Shown: piece after piece, positions 7,014-13,293 of the stretch
How the letters are laid out: each line of letters begins with the position of its first letter
Numbering within the stretch: position 1 is the stretch's first letter
Assembly: GCA_017849395.1 (NCBI GenBank)
Contig: JAFIHO010000046.1
Location: forward strand, 1-17,596
From: Hyphomicrobiales bacterium
GTDB lineage: Bacteria; Pseudomonadota; Alphaproteobacteria; Micropepsales; Micropepsaceae
Length of the DNA stretch: 17,596 nt
Reading direction: 5' to 3'
Notes under the pieces: generated by a model
Told to the model about the DNA's origin: nothing
Databases searched by the model: none
The model's input: the letters and a program-made list of their open reading frames with translations, nothing else
Program-made: the position numbers and the translations under genes

Positions 7014-7795
7014 GCGGCGGGTCCGGGCATGTCCATGGTTGCGAAGGCCGTGGGCGGCCGGTCGCGCGGCGGCGATCCGGTCAGATCCGCCACCCAGGGG
7101 TAACGCGCGGCTTCCTCCAGGTCATAGCCCAGATTGTAGACGCTGCGGCTTTTGGGGCGCTCACGCGCGCTCGCATAAAAAGTGCCCAGAACGCGATCCG
7201 GCCAGAAGCTGACAATGCCGTAATTGCCGTTCTCGTTGTGGAAGTGATGGACCAGATGACCCTGTTTCAGGCGCTGGATGAAGCGGCTTTTCGGCTTGTA
7301 GTTGAGATGCTGGATGCAATGGATGAATTCATAGACGCAGGTCACCACCAGCCCCGTGGCGAAGGCGGCGGCGGCGCTGCTCCAGCCACCGATCATCCAG
7401 CCCACCGGCATGGTGACAAGGACGATGGTGGGAATGGTGTTGAGGGGGCTTCCGAACAGGACCTCAAGCCGGTGGGGGTCCTGATGATGGTCGAAATGAA
7501 TCCGCTTCCACAGCGCCGCCGACCAGCGCGAGCGATAGAGCCAGCGGCCATGCAGGATGTAGCGGTGGATGAAATACCAGGCGACGGGATACACCAACAG
7601 CACCGCCAGCCCGGACAGGAGCGGTCCCTGCCACCCCGTAGCATAGGTCACGCACAGGGCGGCCGAGACCAGGGCGAGCAGGACATAAAGCTGGATCGTC
7701 GGATAGACGACGTAAACGGACCACAGTTCCCGCAGCGTCATCCGCCCCAGATCGTAGCTGCGCCTGTGCCGGGCGCGTGTCCACAGAGTCTTCAC
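6830..7795 (-). CDS. Fatty acid hydroxylase / sterol desaturase superfamily protein (putative ceramide hydroxylase)
   Basis: Membrane-bound di-iron oxygenase of 321 residues. The histidine clusters are complete: H77-x4-H82 (HRYILH), H100-x2-H103-H104 (HFDHH), H159-x3-H163 (HCIQH) and H180-x2-H183-H184 (HLVHH), with hydrophobic segments around residues 30-80 and 120-155. Such enzymes hydroxylate acyl chains, long-chain bases or sterols using O2. Beside a ceramide synthase gene the likely substrate is ceramide or its acyl chain. The start is a GTG at 7795 with AGGAG nine bases upstream. The last 61 residues (from about residue 261) are encoded inside the ceramide synthase gene in another frame and are rich in Pro, Arg, Ser and Cys; the family-like part ends near residue 235. 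The stop may have been lost, giving an extended tail. Confidence 0.85.
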   Translation of the reverse strand: MKTLWTRARHRRSYDLGRMTLRELWSVYVVYPTIQLYVLLALVSAALCVTYATGWQGPLLSGLAVLLVYPVAWYFIHRYILHGRWLYRSRWSAALWKRIHFDHHQDPHRLEVLFGSPLNTIPTIVLVTMPVGWMIGGWSSAAAAFATGLVVTCVYEFIHCIQHLNYKPKSRFIQRLKQGHLVHHFHNENGNYGIVSFWPDRVLGTFYASARERPKSRSVYNLGYDLEEAARYPWVADLTGSPPRDRPPTAFATMDMPGPAACPSPFSRSRAPRCSTDSFACPKGCTGTIPPISPRCIWNGAMPSRRRTLFSAMPKCSSGWR

Positions 7796-7816
7796 CGGGG
7801 GCAGCTCCTGCCGGTT

Positions 7817-7830
7817 CGCCCTGCGGGGCG
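7817..7830. repeat. Short GC-rich hairpin upstream of the hydroxylase
   Basis: CGCCC (7817-7821) pairs with GGGCG (7826-7830) across a 4-base loop. It lies in the leader of the hydroxylase gene, about 20 bases before its start. It has no T-run and could be a leader structure or chance in GC-rich DNA. Confidence 0.25.
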
Positions 7831-7899
7831 GGATGATGTCATGGGTAACACGGGATGCGCGCCTGACGGTTTGGACAAGGTCAGACGGCAGATTATGGC

Positions 7900-7915
7900 A
7901 TCGGGCAGGCCCGAT
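7900..7915 (-). terminator. Candidate terminator after the cytochrome c gene
   Basis: ATCGGG (7900-7905) and CCCGAT (7910-7915) form a 6-bp stem with a 4-base loop, about 30 bases beyond the cytochrome c stop in the minus direction. No T-run follows, so termination would be weak or factor-assisted. It would mark the end of the sugar-acid locus and its separation from the lipid genes. Confidence 0.35.
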
Positions 7916-7944
7916 CCAGAGGCGGGCCGGACGGCGCGGGCGCG

Positions 7945-8436
7945 CTACTGGAAGAAGATCATCCGCTTCTTCGCGGTCAGAACCGCCGGGTCCAGACCGG
8001 GCACGGAGGCTGGCAGGTCTGCCATGTCCTTGAAGGGGCGTTTCTCGCGGCGCGCGATGATCGCCTCACCTGCCGCCTGGGGCGCCTGCAGGACCGTCAT
8101 CAGGTCTTCCAGGCCTGCATGATTCACATCGACCGTGGTCATGTTCTGGAACAGGAAATCCATCACCAGGGCGAACTCCTCCTGGCTGCCTTGCGCGCCG
8201 CGGTCGATCATTTTCTGAACCGTGTCGTGCCAGGCGTCATAGTCCCTGGGCGTGTCCATCACGAGCTGCATGGCGTGGCAGCTGGTGCAGACCTTGGCGA
8301 CCGCCGCCTGGGGCGTCGTGGCTTCCTGTGCGCAGGCAGGACCGGCGAGGAGAAGGATTACGGCGGCAATCGCCGGAAGGGCCTGAGGAATGCCCGACCC
8401 GCGCCGCCCGTAACGGCCTGATCCACGCCTGCGCAC
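7945..8436 (-). CDS. Secreted mono-heme cytochrome c with C-terminal helix-hairpin-helix domain
   Basis: A 163-residue protein with an arginine-rich N-terminus and a hydrophobic signal segment ending near ACAQ (residues 35-38). The heme-binding CTSCH is at residues 50-54; the spacing CxxCH...W69...M75..GA matches small periplasmic c-type cytochromes, and M75 is the best candidate axial ligand. Residues about 102-150 (VDVNHAGLEDLM ... AIIARREKRPFKDMADL) resemble the ComEA-type helix-hairpin-helix, normally a non-specific DNA-binding unit. The start is a GTG at 8436 with AGGAAGAG just upstream, 14 bases after the stop of the beta-propeller gene, so the two are co-transcribed. It could accept electrons from a periplasmic quinoprotein such as the one at the right edge. 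The HhH tail may act as a protein-protein module here; that is inference. Confidence 0.82.
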   Translation of the reverse strand: MRRRGSGRYGRRGSGIPQALPAIAAVILLLAGPACAQEATTPQAAVAKVCTSCHAMQLVMDTPRDYDAWHDTVQKMIDRGAQGSQEEFALVMDFLFQNMTTVDVNHAGLEDLMTVLQAPQAAGEAIIARREKRPFKDMADLPASVPGLDPAVLTAKKRMIFFQ

Positions 8437-8450
8437 AGAAACTCTTCCTG

Positions 8451-9845
8451 TCAGTTCGCCGTCGACTGCTTCATGCCTTCATTCGGGTCCTTGCCGGTGG
8501 GCGTCGCGACCGGATAGGCCTTGCCAGGAAGCACCGGCATGTGCGGGCCCACGCCCATCCGTTCCGCCGTCACGAAGTCCCCATACTCGTTGCCGAACTG
8601 GTTGGACACGCGCTGCAGGCGGCCGTCGAGGAACTGCATGTCGAGCAGCTTCTCGCTGAACATACGGGTGCCCCATTCGCTTTTCATCGCGCCGACGATC
8701 TTGCGGGTGGCCGGATCGATGATGTCGCCCGACGAGGCATAGACCAGCTTTCCGTCGATGCCGAAAGTCATCCAGTACACACCGTCCGGCGTGTCGATGG
8801 TGGCGATCTCGCGGGGATTGTCGTCATTGCTGAAGATGTGAATCTTCTTGAACAGCGCGTCCGCCAACCAGACTTCCTTTCCGTCCGGCGTGATGGCGAT
8901 GCCGTGGCTGGGGCATCCATGCGGGACGCGCTGGCGCGGCGAACGGTTCCACACCGAACGCCAGTCCACGCTGGTCACTTCCACCGTCTTCAGGATCTTG
9001 CCGGTGTTGGTGTCGGCGATCATGTAGCCCAGGAAATTATTCTGGTTCACATAGATCTTCGAGGAATCCTTGTTCAGCACCTGGACGCGGATGTTATCCG
9101 GAAACTCGATGGTCTTGATGACCTTGGCGGTTTCGATGTCGGCGATCTGAAGCAGCTTGCCGTTCGGCGACATGAACGCGCGCTTGCCGTCGGCGCTGAG
9201 GTTCAGATTGTGGGCGCTCATGCTGCCCGGTGCATGGATCGTCGCCAGCAGCTTGCCGGTCTTCGCATCCAGCTTGTACCAGTAGTCCTGAAGGTTGGAG
9301 CCGACGATCAGCGTCTTGCCGTCGGCGGATACTTGCGGGCGCTCGCAGCATTTGCCGTCCAGGGTGGTGGTCCACACCATCTTGTCGGTCGCCAGGTCGA
9401 GCGCGCCGAGCCGTCCGCGCACGGCCAGGTACAGCATGTTGGTCGCGGGGCTGGCGGCGACGCCCGCCACGTCTTCCGGGGCCATGCTCCCCGCATAGTC
9501 CCACATATGGATGTGCTTGACGAAGGCATAGTCATTGTCGGCGTCGAGCACGACGATGCCGTCGCCGTTCGGATACATCGGCCGCTCCAGCGAACCGGGC
9601 AGCGTCACATACACCAGATGGCGGGTGTGGATGGTGAAGTCGCCACGCGCGCGCGTGGGTGCGCCGGCCGGACGGGGCTGGGGCGGCTGGATGATGGGGC
9701 CGCTGCCCACGACATTGGCATTGGGCGGCAGCGGCGCGGAATTGGCCTGCGCCGTTGCGGCGCCCGGCCGGTCCGCCTGGGCCAAAGCGGCGGCGCTGGC
9801 GCCAATCAGCAACAGCGCGGAAAGCGCCGGCAAAATCTTCTTCAT
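8451..9845 (-). CDS. Secreted YVTN/YncE-type beta-propeller protein
   Basis: A 464-residue secreted protein. It has a Sec signal peptide (MKK followed by a hydrophobic core, likely cleaved near residue 22) and a Pro/Ala-rich linker to about residue 65. The rest consists of repeated blades of the type 'dv.t.kvi.ti..p....i..spDGk..yv', for example DAKTGKLLATIHAPG, ADIETAKVIKTIEFPD, ADTNTGKILKTVEV and ITPDGKEVWLAD. This is the YVTN propeller fold, which often accompanies quinoproteins and cytochromes in the periplasm, without a catalytic function proven for most members. A vicinal cysteine pair lies at residues 166-167. The ATG at 9845 has GAAGGAGA upstream and follows the DapA-like gene by 20 bases. 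No PQQ-binding W-motif repeats were recognised, so it is probably not itself the dehydrogenase. Confidence 0.82.
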   Translation of the reverse strand: MKKILPALSALLLIGASAAALAQADRPGAATAQANSAPLPPNANVVGSGPIIQPPQPRPAGAPTRARGDFTIHTRHLVYVTLPGSLERPMYPNGDGIVVLDADNDYAFVKHIHMWDYAGSMAPEDVAGVAASPATNMLYLAVRGRLGALDLATDKMVWTTTLDGKCCERPQVSADGKTLIVGSNLQDYWYKLDAKTGKLLATIHAPGSMSAHNLNLSADGKRAFMSPNGKLLQIADIETAKVIKTIEFPDNIRVQVLNKDSSKIYVNQNNFLGYMIADTNTGKILKTVEVTSVDWRSVWNRSPRQRVPHGCPSHGIAITPDGKEVWLADALFKKIHIFSNDDNPREIATIDTPDGVYWMTFGIDGKLVYASSGDIIDPATRKIVGAMKSEWGTRMFSEKLLDMQFLDGRLQRVSNQFGNEYGDFVTAERMGVGPHMPVLPGKAYPVATPTGKDPNEGMKQSTAN

Positions 9846-9865
9846 GGATCGTCTCTCCTTCGCCT

Positions 9866-10885
9866 TCAGGCGACCAGATAGGGCTTGAGATAGGTGTTGA
9901 GGGCCTGGCGGATCTGCGCCTTGTGCGCTTCGGTGATCTTGCCGCGCTTCTTGCCACCGCCTGCCGGTGCGCCGGGCGCGGGCGGATTGGTGCGCATGAC
10001 GGCGTTGTCGGGGAACACGCCACGCGCCATCATCACATACTCATTGGCATGGGGCAGAGAGTTGAAGGCCAGGAAGCGGCCGAACAGGTCATAGGCTTCC
10101 TTCTTGCGGCCAGCCTGATAGCTGTTGAAACAGGTCTGCAGCACGTCCGCGAGGCCGGTATAGGGACAGGTGCCCAGGAAGCCCAGTTCCAGTTCGGCGA
10201 AGAAGGTCATGCCGCCCGCGCCGGAGAAATCTTCCAGCTTGCCGCCGGTCTTCTTCAGCAGGTCGGGCGCGCGTTCCAGCGGATCGCCCGCCTCGTCCTT
10301 GACCGCCACGATGGAGGGAACGGCCTTGGACAGCGCGACCAGATTGTCCACGCTGACATCGCCGACCGCCTGCACCATGATGGGCAGTCCGCTGGCGTCG
10401 GCCAGCGCCTTGAAATAGGCGGCGGCGTCCGCGTCACTGGCGCCCGGCGGCACCAGCGAGATGATACCATCGGCGCCCAGGCTCTTGGCCTTTTTGCAAT
10501 AGGCCTGGGAGTTGGCGATATTGAAGCCCTTGGTCTGCACGCCCAGGACAAGGGCGGTGCTGCCCTTCACGGATGCCAGCGCCTCGGCGCCCCCATGCCA
10601 TTCCTTTTCGGTCAGGCTTTGCCAGCCGCTGGCGTTCTGGGGCCAGGCCATGCCCGCGACCTTGCCGCGGTTGAGGAACTGCTGCTGCTTGGCCATCGCA
10701 TCGAGATCGAGGCTTTTGTCGGGCTTGCAGGGCGTCCAGCCGATCGGAAACACACCCGCGAGCGGCTTGCCGTTGGGCGATTTGGCGATCTGCGCACCCG
10801 CGGCGAGTACGCTACGGCCTCCGAGTGCGAGCATTCCCAAAGACGTACCGGCTCCCTGCAGGAACCTGCGGCGATTGCTTGTCAT
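9866..10885 (-). CDS. Tat-exported dihydrodipicolinate synthase (DapA/NAL)-family protein
   Basis: A 339-residue protein of the TIM-barrel DapA family, whose members are pyruvate-dependent aldolases or keto-sugar-acid dehydratases. The N-terminus is a twin-arginine signal (NRRRFLQGAG, residues 4-13, followed by a hydrophobic segment to about 30), so the folded protein should be exported. The Schiff-base lysine is K196 in IVAVKDEAGD, followed by SGAGGMTFF as in the family. However, the usual GTTGE block reads as NASGWQSLT (residues 84-92) and the usual Tyr-containing 'YNxP' strand reads VQAVG (171-175), so two catalytic elements are altered. The ATG has AGGGGAGG upstream. It lies between the IclR gene (37-base gap) and the beta-propeller gene. 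A role as periplasmic lyase on a keto-deoxy sugar acid is possible; the changed residues make the reaction uncertain. Confidence 0.8.
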   Translation of the reverse strand: MTSNRRRFLQGAGTSLGMLALGGRSVLAAGAQIAKSPNGKPLAGVFPIGWTPCKPDKSLDLDAMAKQQQFLNRGKVAGMAWPQNASGWQSLTEKEWHGGAEALASVKGSTALVLGVQTKGFNIANSQAYCKKAKSLGADGIISLVPPGASDADAAAYFKALADASGLPIMVQAVGDVSVDNLVALSKAVPSIVAVKDEAGDPLERAPDLLKKTGGKLEDFSGAGGMTFFAELELGFLGTCPYTGLADVLQTCFNSYQAGRKKEAYDLFGRFLAFNSLPHANEYVMMARGVFPDNAVMRTNPPAPGAPAGGGKKRGKITEAHKAQIRQALNTYLKPYLVA

Positions 10886-10922
10886 TATAGGGCCTCCCCT
10901 TCTGGTGGCAGTTCGTTGTTTC

Positions 10923-11699
10923 TCAATGAGCCAGTTGGCTGTTCACCGGAAACATTTTCCGGCTGATCGCTTCGGCCGCCGCGACCAGACGGCCCGCGAC
11001 TTCTTCTTCCCATGACGGGCACAGGTTCCGCGCGCTGTCCGCAAAAGACAAGGCCGCGACGGTGTTGCCGCGCGGATCGCGGATGGGCGCGCCGACGCAG
11101 CAAATCTCCTGGAACACTTCCATCTTGTCCACGGCATAGCCGCGCTGGCGCACCGTGGCGATCTCCGAGCGGAAATCTCCGATGTTGGTGATGGTTTTCG
11201 GCGTCAGGGCGACGAGTTCACCGTCATGCAGGAAATCGTCGAATTGCTGGGCGGTGAGGCCCGCCAGCAGGCTTTTGCCCAGGGCGCTGCAATAGGCTTC
11301 CTGCTGCGCGCCGACCCGGCTGGGGATCACGACCTGGCCATGTTCGCCGAACTTGGCGGCATAGGAGACCATGCCATCCTGCAACACCCCGATATGCACC
11401 ACGCCGCGCAGCAATGTGGCGAGCTCGGTCAGCGCATCCTCGGACAGGACGCTGATCAGCTCACCGACCGCAACGCCTTCCGAAAGGGTGGCGAGGACCA
11501 TGCCGGGGCGATAGCAGCCGCGCCGATTGCGCACCACGACGCCGATTTCTTCCAGCGTGCGCATCAGGCGATGCGCGCCCGCTTCCGACAGGCCGGAGCG
11601 GCGGCTGAGTTCGGCGTTCGTCACCCATTCCTGCGGACTGCGGAAAGACCGCAGCAACAGGAATGCCTTCTGCACCGACTGGTTCTTGGGCGTAGCCAT
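10923..11699 (-). CDS. IclR-family transcriptional regulator
   Basis: A 258-residue DNA-binding regulator. The N-terminal winged helix-turn-helix covers about residues 8-65 (SVQKAFLLLRSF, then AELSRRSGLSEAGAHRLMRTL as the recognition region), and the effector domain follows with typical IclR blocks such as YCSALGKSLLAGL, TPKTITN and GAPIRDPRGNTVAALSFADS. IclR regulators commonly sense small carboxylates or sugar acids and control their catabolic genes. The ATG at 11699 has a strong AGGAGGAG site. The gene sits inside the row of catabolic genes between the dehydratase and the DapA-like gene, which favours a local, self-controlling regulator. Likely targets are the inverted repeats upstream of the dehydratase gene. 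Effector and direction of control are unknown. Confidence 0.92.
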   Translation of the reverse strand: MATPKNQSVQKAFLLLRSFRSPQEWVTNAELSRRSGLSEAGAHRLMRTLEEIGVVVRNRRGCYRPGMVLATLSEGVAVGELISVLSEDALTELATLLRGVVHIGVLQDGMVSYAAKFGEHGQVVIPSRVGAQQEAYCSALGKSLLAGLTAQQFDDFLHDGELVALTPKTITNIGDFRSEIATVRQRGYAVDKMEVFQEICCVGAPIRDPRGNTVAALSFADSARNLCPSWEEEVAGRLVAAAEAISRKMFPVNSQLAH

Positions 11700-11769
11700 G
11701 TCTCCTCCTGTCGTCTGTTATCGCGGTCTCTGCCAACCCGGGTGCACCGGGGCGGACCGCTTGCGAAGA

Positions 11770-13023
11770 TCAGCCCGGGATCGGGGTCGCGACCATGTCG
11801 TCCCAGCCCCAGCCCGGCGTGCGGCTGGGATGCATGTAGATTCCCTCCGGCCCGCGCGTGATCTCATACTGGCGCTCGAACCGGTCATAGACTTCCTTGG
11901 GACCGCCCGGCGCGGGCAGGAAAAGCTCCGCCCACAGGCCGTTCACATGGCTGATGGACCAATGCACCGCGCCATTCAGGCCGCCGCCATGCGGGATCAC
12001 CGGGATGTCATAGGCTTCCGCCATCGCACCGATCTTGATGAGTTCGGTCATGCCGCCGCACCAGGTGACGTCGGGCTGCCAGATCGAGGCGCCGTCCGCG
12101 TCCAGCAATTTGCGGAAGCCGTAGCGGCCATAGACATGCTCGCCGGTGGCGATGTGGGTCGAGGTGATCTTGCGACGCAGCCGTCCATAGCCCGCGAATT
12201 CGTAGGGCGGCAGAACTTCCTCCACCCATTTGACGCGGTAGGGCTCCATCAGCTTGCACATTTCGATGGTGTACTGCTCGTCCCACGACATCCAGCAGTC
12301 GCACATCACATCGCCGTCCGGGCCGACAGCCTTGCGGGCGCGCGCCACCAGTTCGACATTGCCGCGCTTGCCTTCCTCGCCGCTGACCGGCCCGTAAGGC
12401 ATGGCAACCTTCAGCCGCTTGTAGCCGAACTCGACATGCTGCTCGATGTCGTTGCCGGTGCAATAGGCGGGGATGCGCGGCTTGGCTTCGCCGCCGATCA
12501 GCCGCCATACGGGCTCACCCAGCGCCTTGCCGACAATATCCCACAGTGCGTTGTCGAAGCCGGAGATGGCGTTCATGGTCACGCCTTCGGTGCCGTAGCT
12601 TTCCGCCACGCGGAAGCAGATGTCCCAGTTGCGCTGAATGTCGAACGGATCGCGGCCGATCATCAGCGGCGCGAAATGCCCCATCACGATGGCGCCGCCA
12701 CCGGCGCCGCCCTGGCCATAGCCGACAATGCCCTTGTCGGTCGTAATTTCGACCGTGAAGCCCGGCACATTCTTGGCAGCGAACAGGCTGCGGGTGGCGC
12801 GGAATTCGGGATAGATGTTGGGCGGCGCGGAAACTTCCACGCCCTGCGTGGACCAGGAGCCCGCCGAAGGTGTGTAGGTCGGCGGCGGGTTCTTCGGACG
12901 CAGCCTGACCAGGCGGATATTGGTGATCTTGAGCTTCGACTTTTCCTGGGCCCAGGCGAGCGACGGCAGGCCCGACAGACCAGCGATGGCCCCGCCCCCG
13001 GCCATGAAATCTCTTCTACGCAT
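11770..13023 (-). CDS. Tat-exported enolase-superfamily dehydratase, L-rhamnonate dehydratase-like
   Basis: A 417-residue enzyme of the mandelate racemase group. Metal ligands are D242 (VMCDCW), E268 or E269 (KWVEEVLPP) and E295 (TGEHVYG). Possible catalytic residues are H296, D318 (WQPDVTWCGG) and H345 (IPHGGG); K202 and K205 occupy the second-strand position. The blocks around these residues, notably DCWMSWD, KWVEE-LPP, GEH and QPDV-WCGG, resemble L-rhamnonate dehydratase (RhmD), which makes 2-keto-3-deoxy sugar acids. Other sugar-acid dehydratases remain possible. The N-terminus is a Tat signal (MRRRDFMAGGGAIAGLSG, cleavage near AWA at 23-25), which is absent from the cytoplasmic enzymes. 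The start is the ATG at 13023 with GGGGAG at proper spacing; an upstream in-frame start at 13068 would hide the Tat signal inside a longer leader. A good promoter lies just upstream. Confidence 0.86.
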   Translation of the reverse strand: MRRRDFMAGGGAIAGLSGLPSLAWAQEKSKLKITNIRLVRLRPKNPPPTYTPSAGSWSTQGVEVSAPPNIYPEFRATRSLFAAKNVPGFTVEITTDKGIVGYGQGGAGGGAIVMGHFAPLMIGRDPFDIQRNWDICFRVAESYGTEGVTMNAISGFDNALWDIVGKALGEPVWRLIGGEAKPRIPAYCTGNDIEQHVEFGYKRLKVAMPYGPVSGEEGKRGNVELVARARKAVGPDGDVMCDCWMSWDEQYTIEMCKLMEPYRVKWVEEVLPPYEFAGYGRLRRKITSTHIATGEHVYGRYGFRKLLDADGASIWQPDVTWCGGMTELIKIGAMAEAYDIPVIPHGGGLNGAVHWSISHVNGLWAELFLPAPGGPKEVYDRFERQYEITRGPEGIYMHPSRTPGWGWDDMVATPIPG

Positions 13024-13068
13024 GGCGATCTCCCCGATCCCGTTTTGCCTGGCGACGTTAGCCGCCAT

Positions 13069-13091
13069 GTATCATTATGTGATACTGTATC
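13069..13091. promoter_or_regulatory. Overlapping inverted repeats over the predicted transcription start (operator)
   Basis: GTATCA (13069-13074) and TGATAC (13080-13085) are exact inverse complements with a 5-base spacer. GATAC (13081-13085) and GTATC (13087-13091) form a second, overlapping inverted repeat around a single T. Together they place three alternating half-sites within 23 bases, at about +1 to +25 of the dehydratase promoter. This is the expected position of a repressor site. The IclR regulator encoded downstream is the prime candidate. Confidence 0.6.
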
Positions 13092-13095
13092 TCAA

Positions 13096-13124
13096 ATATG
13101 ACGGAACGGGTGTAACACTGTCAA
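13096..13124 (-). promoter_or_regulatory. Sigma-70-type promoter for the dehydratase operon
   Basis: Read on the minus strand: -35 TTGACA (13124-13119), 17-base spacer, -10 TCATAT (13101-13096). The -35 is a perfect consensus and the spacing is optimal. It lies about 75 bases before the dehydratase start and would drive the dehydratase, IclR, DapA-like, propeller and cytochrome genes. Confidence 0.65.
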
Positions 13125-13216
13125 GGCAGCGAGGTCGCCCAACTCCACATCTCCATGCTGCGGCACGGCAAGAAGTTTTTCTTATTGATGGGTGTGCCTT
13201 CGGCTTTCACGGGCAG

Positions 13217-13230
13217 CGCGTTGCAACGCG
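13217..13230. repeat. Perfect 14-bp palindrome
   Basis: CGCGTTGCAACGCG is its own reverse complement. It lies in the 270-base gap between the SDR gene and the dehydratase gene, about 95 bases upstream of the dehydratase -35 element. It could be an operator for a LacI-type or other dimeric regulator. The stretch from 13131 to 13293 otherwise holds nothing recognisable. Confidence 0.35.
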
Positions 13231-13293
13231 ACAGACCGCGACAAGTTCCATGACGAACTCGCCGGAAAAGGCGGCAAGACCGATGCGTGATTT

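Noticed and set aside
8328..9881. Long + strand open frame (about 515 codons) antisense to the beta-propeller gene
   Set aside because: It mirrors the codon structure of the real gene, has no recognisable domain, and the opposite strand has a signal peptide, ribosome site and clear propeller blades.
11527..13101. Long + strand open frame (about 520 codons) antisense to the dehydratase and part of the IclR gene
   Set aside because: It spans two unrelated genes on the other strand and their gap; both of those have strong family matches and ribosome sites.
13170..13183. AAGAA-N4-TTCTT hairpin as terminator of the SDR gene
   Set aside because: The stem is only five weak A-T-rich pairs and lies over 100 bases beyond the SDR stop.
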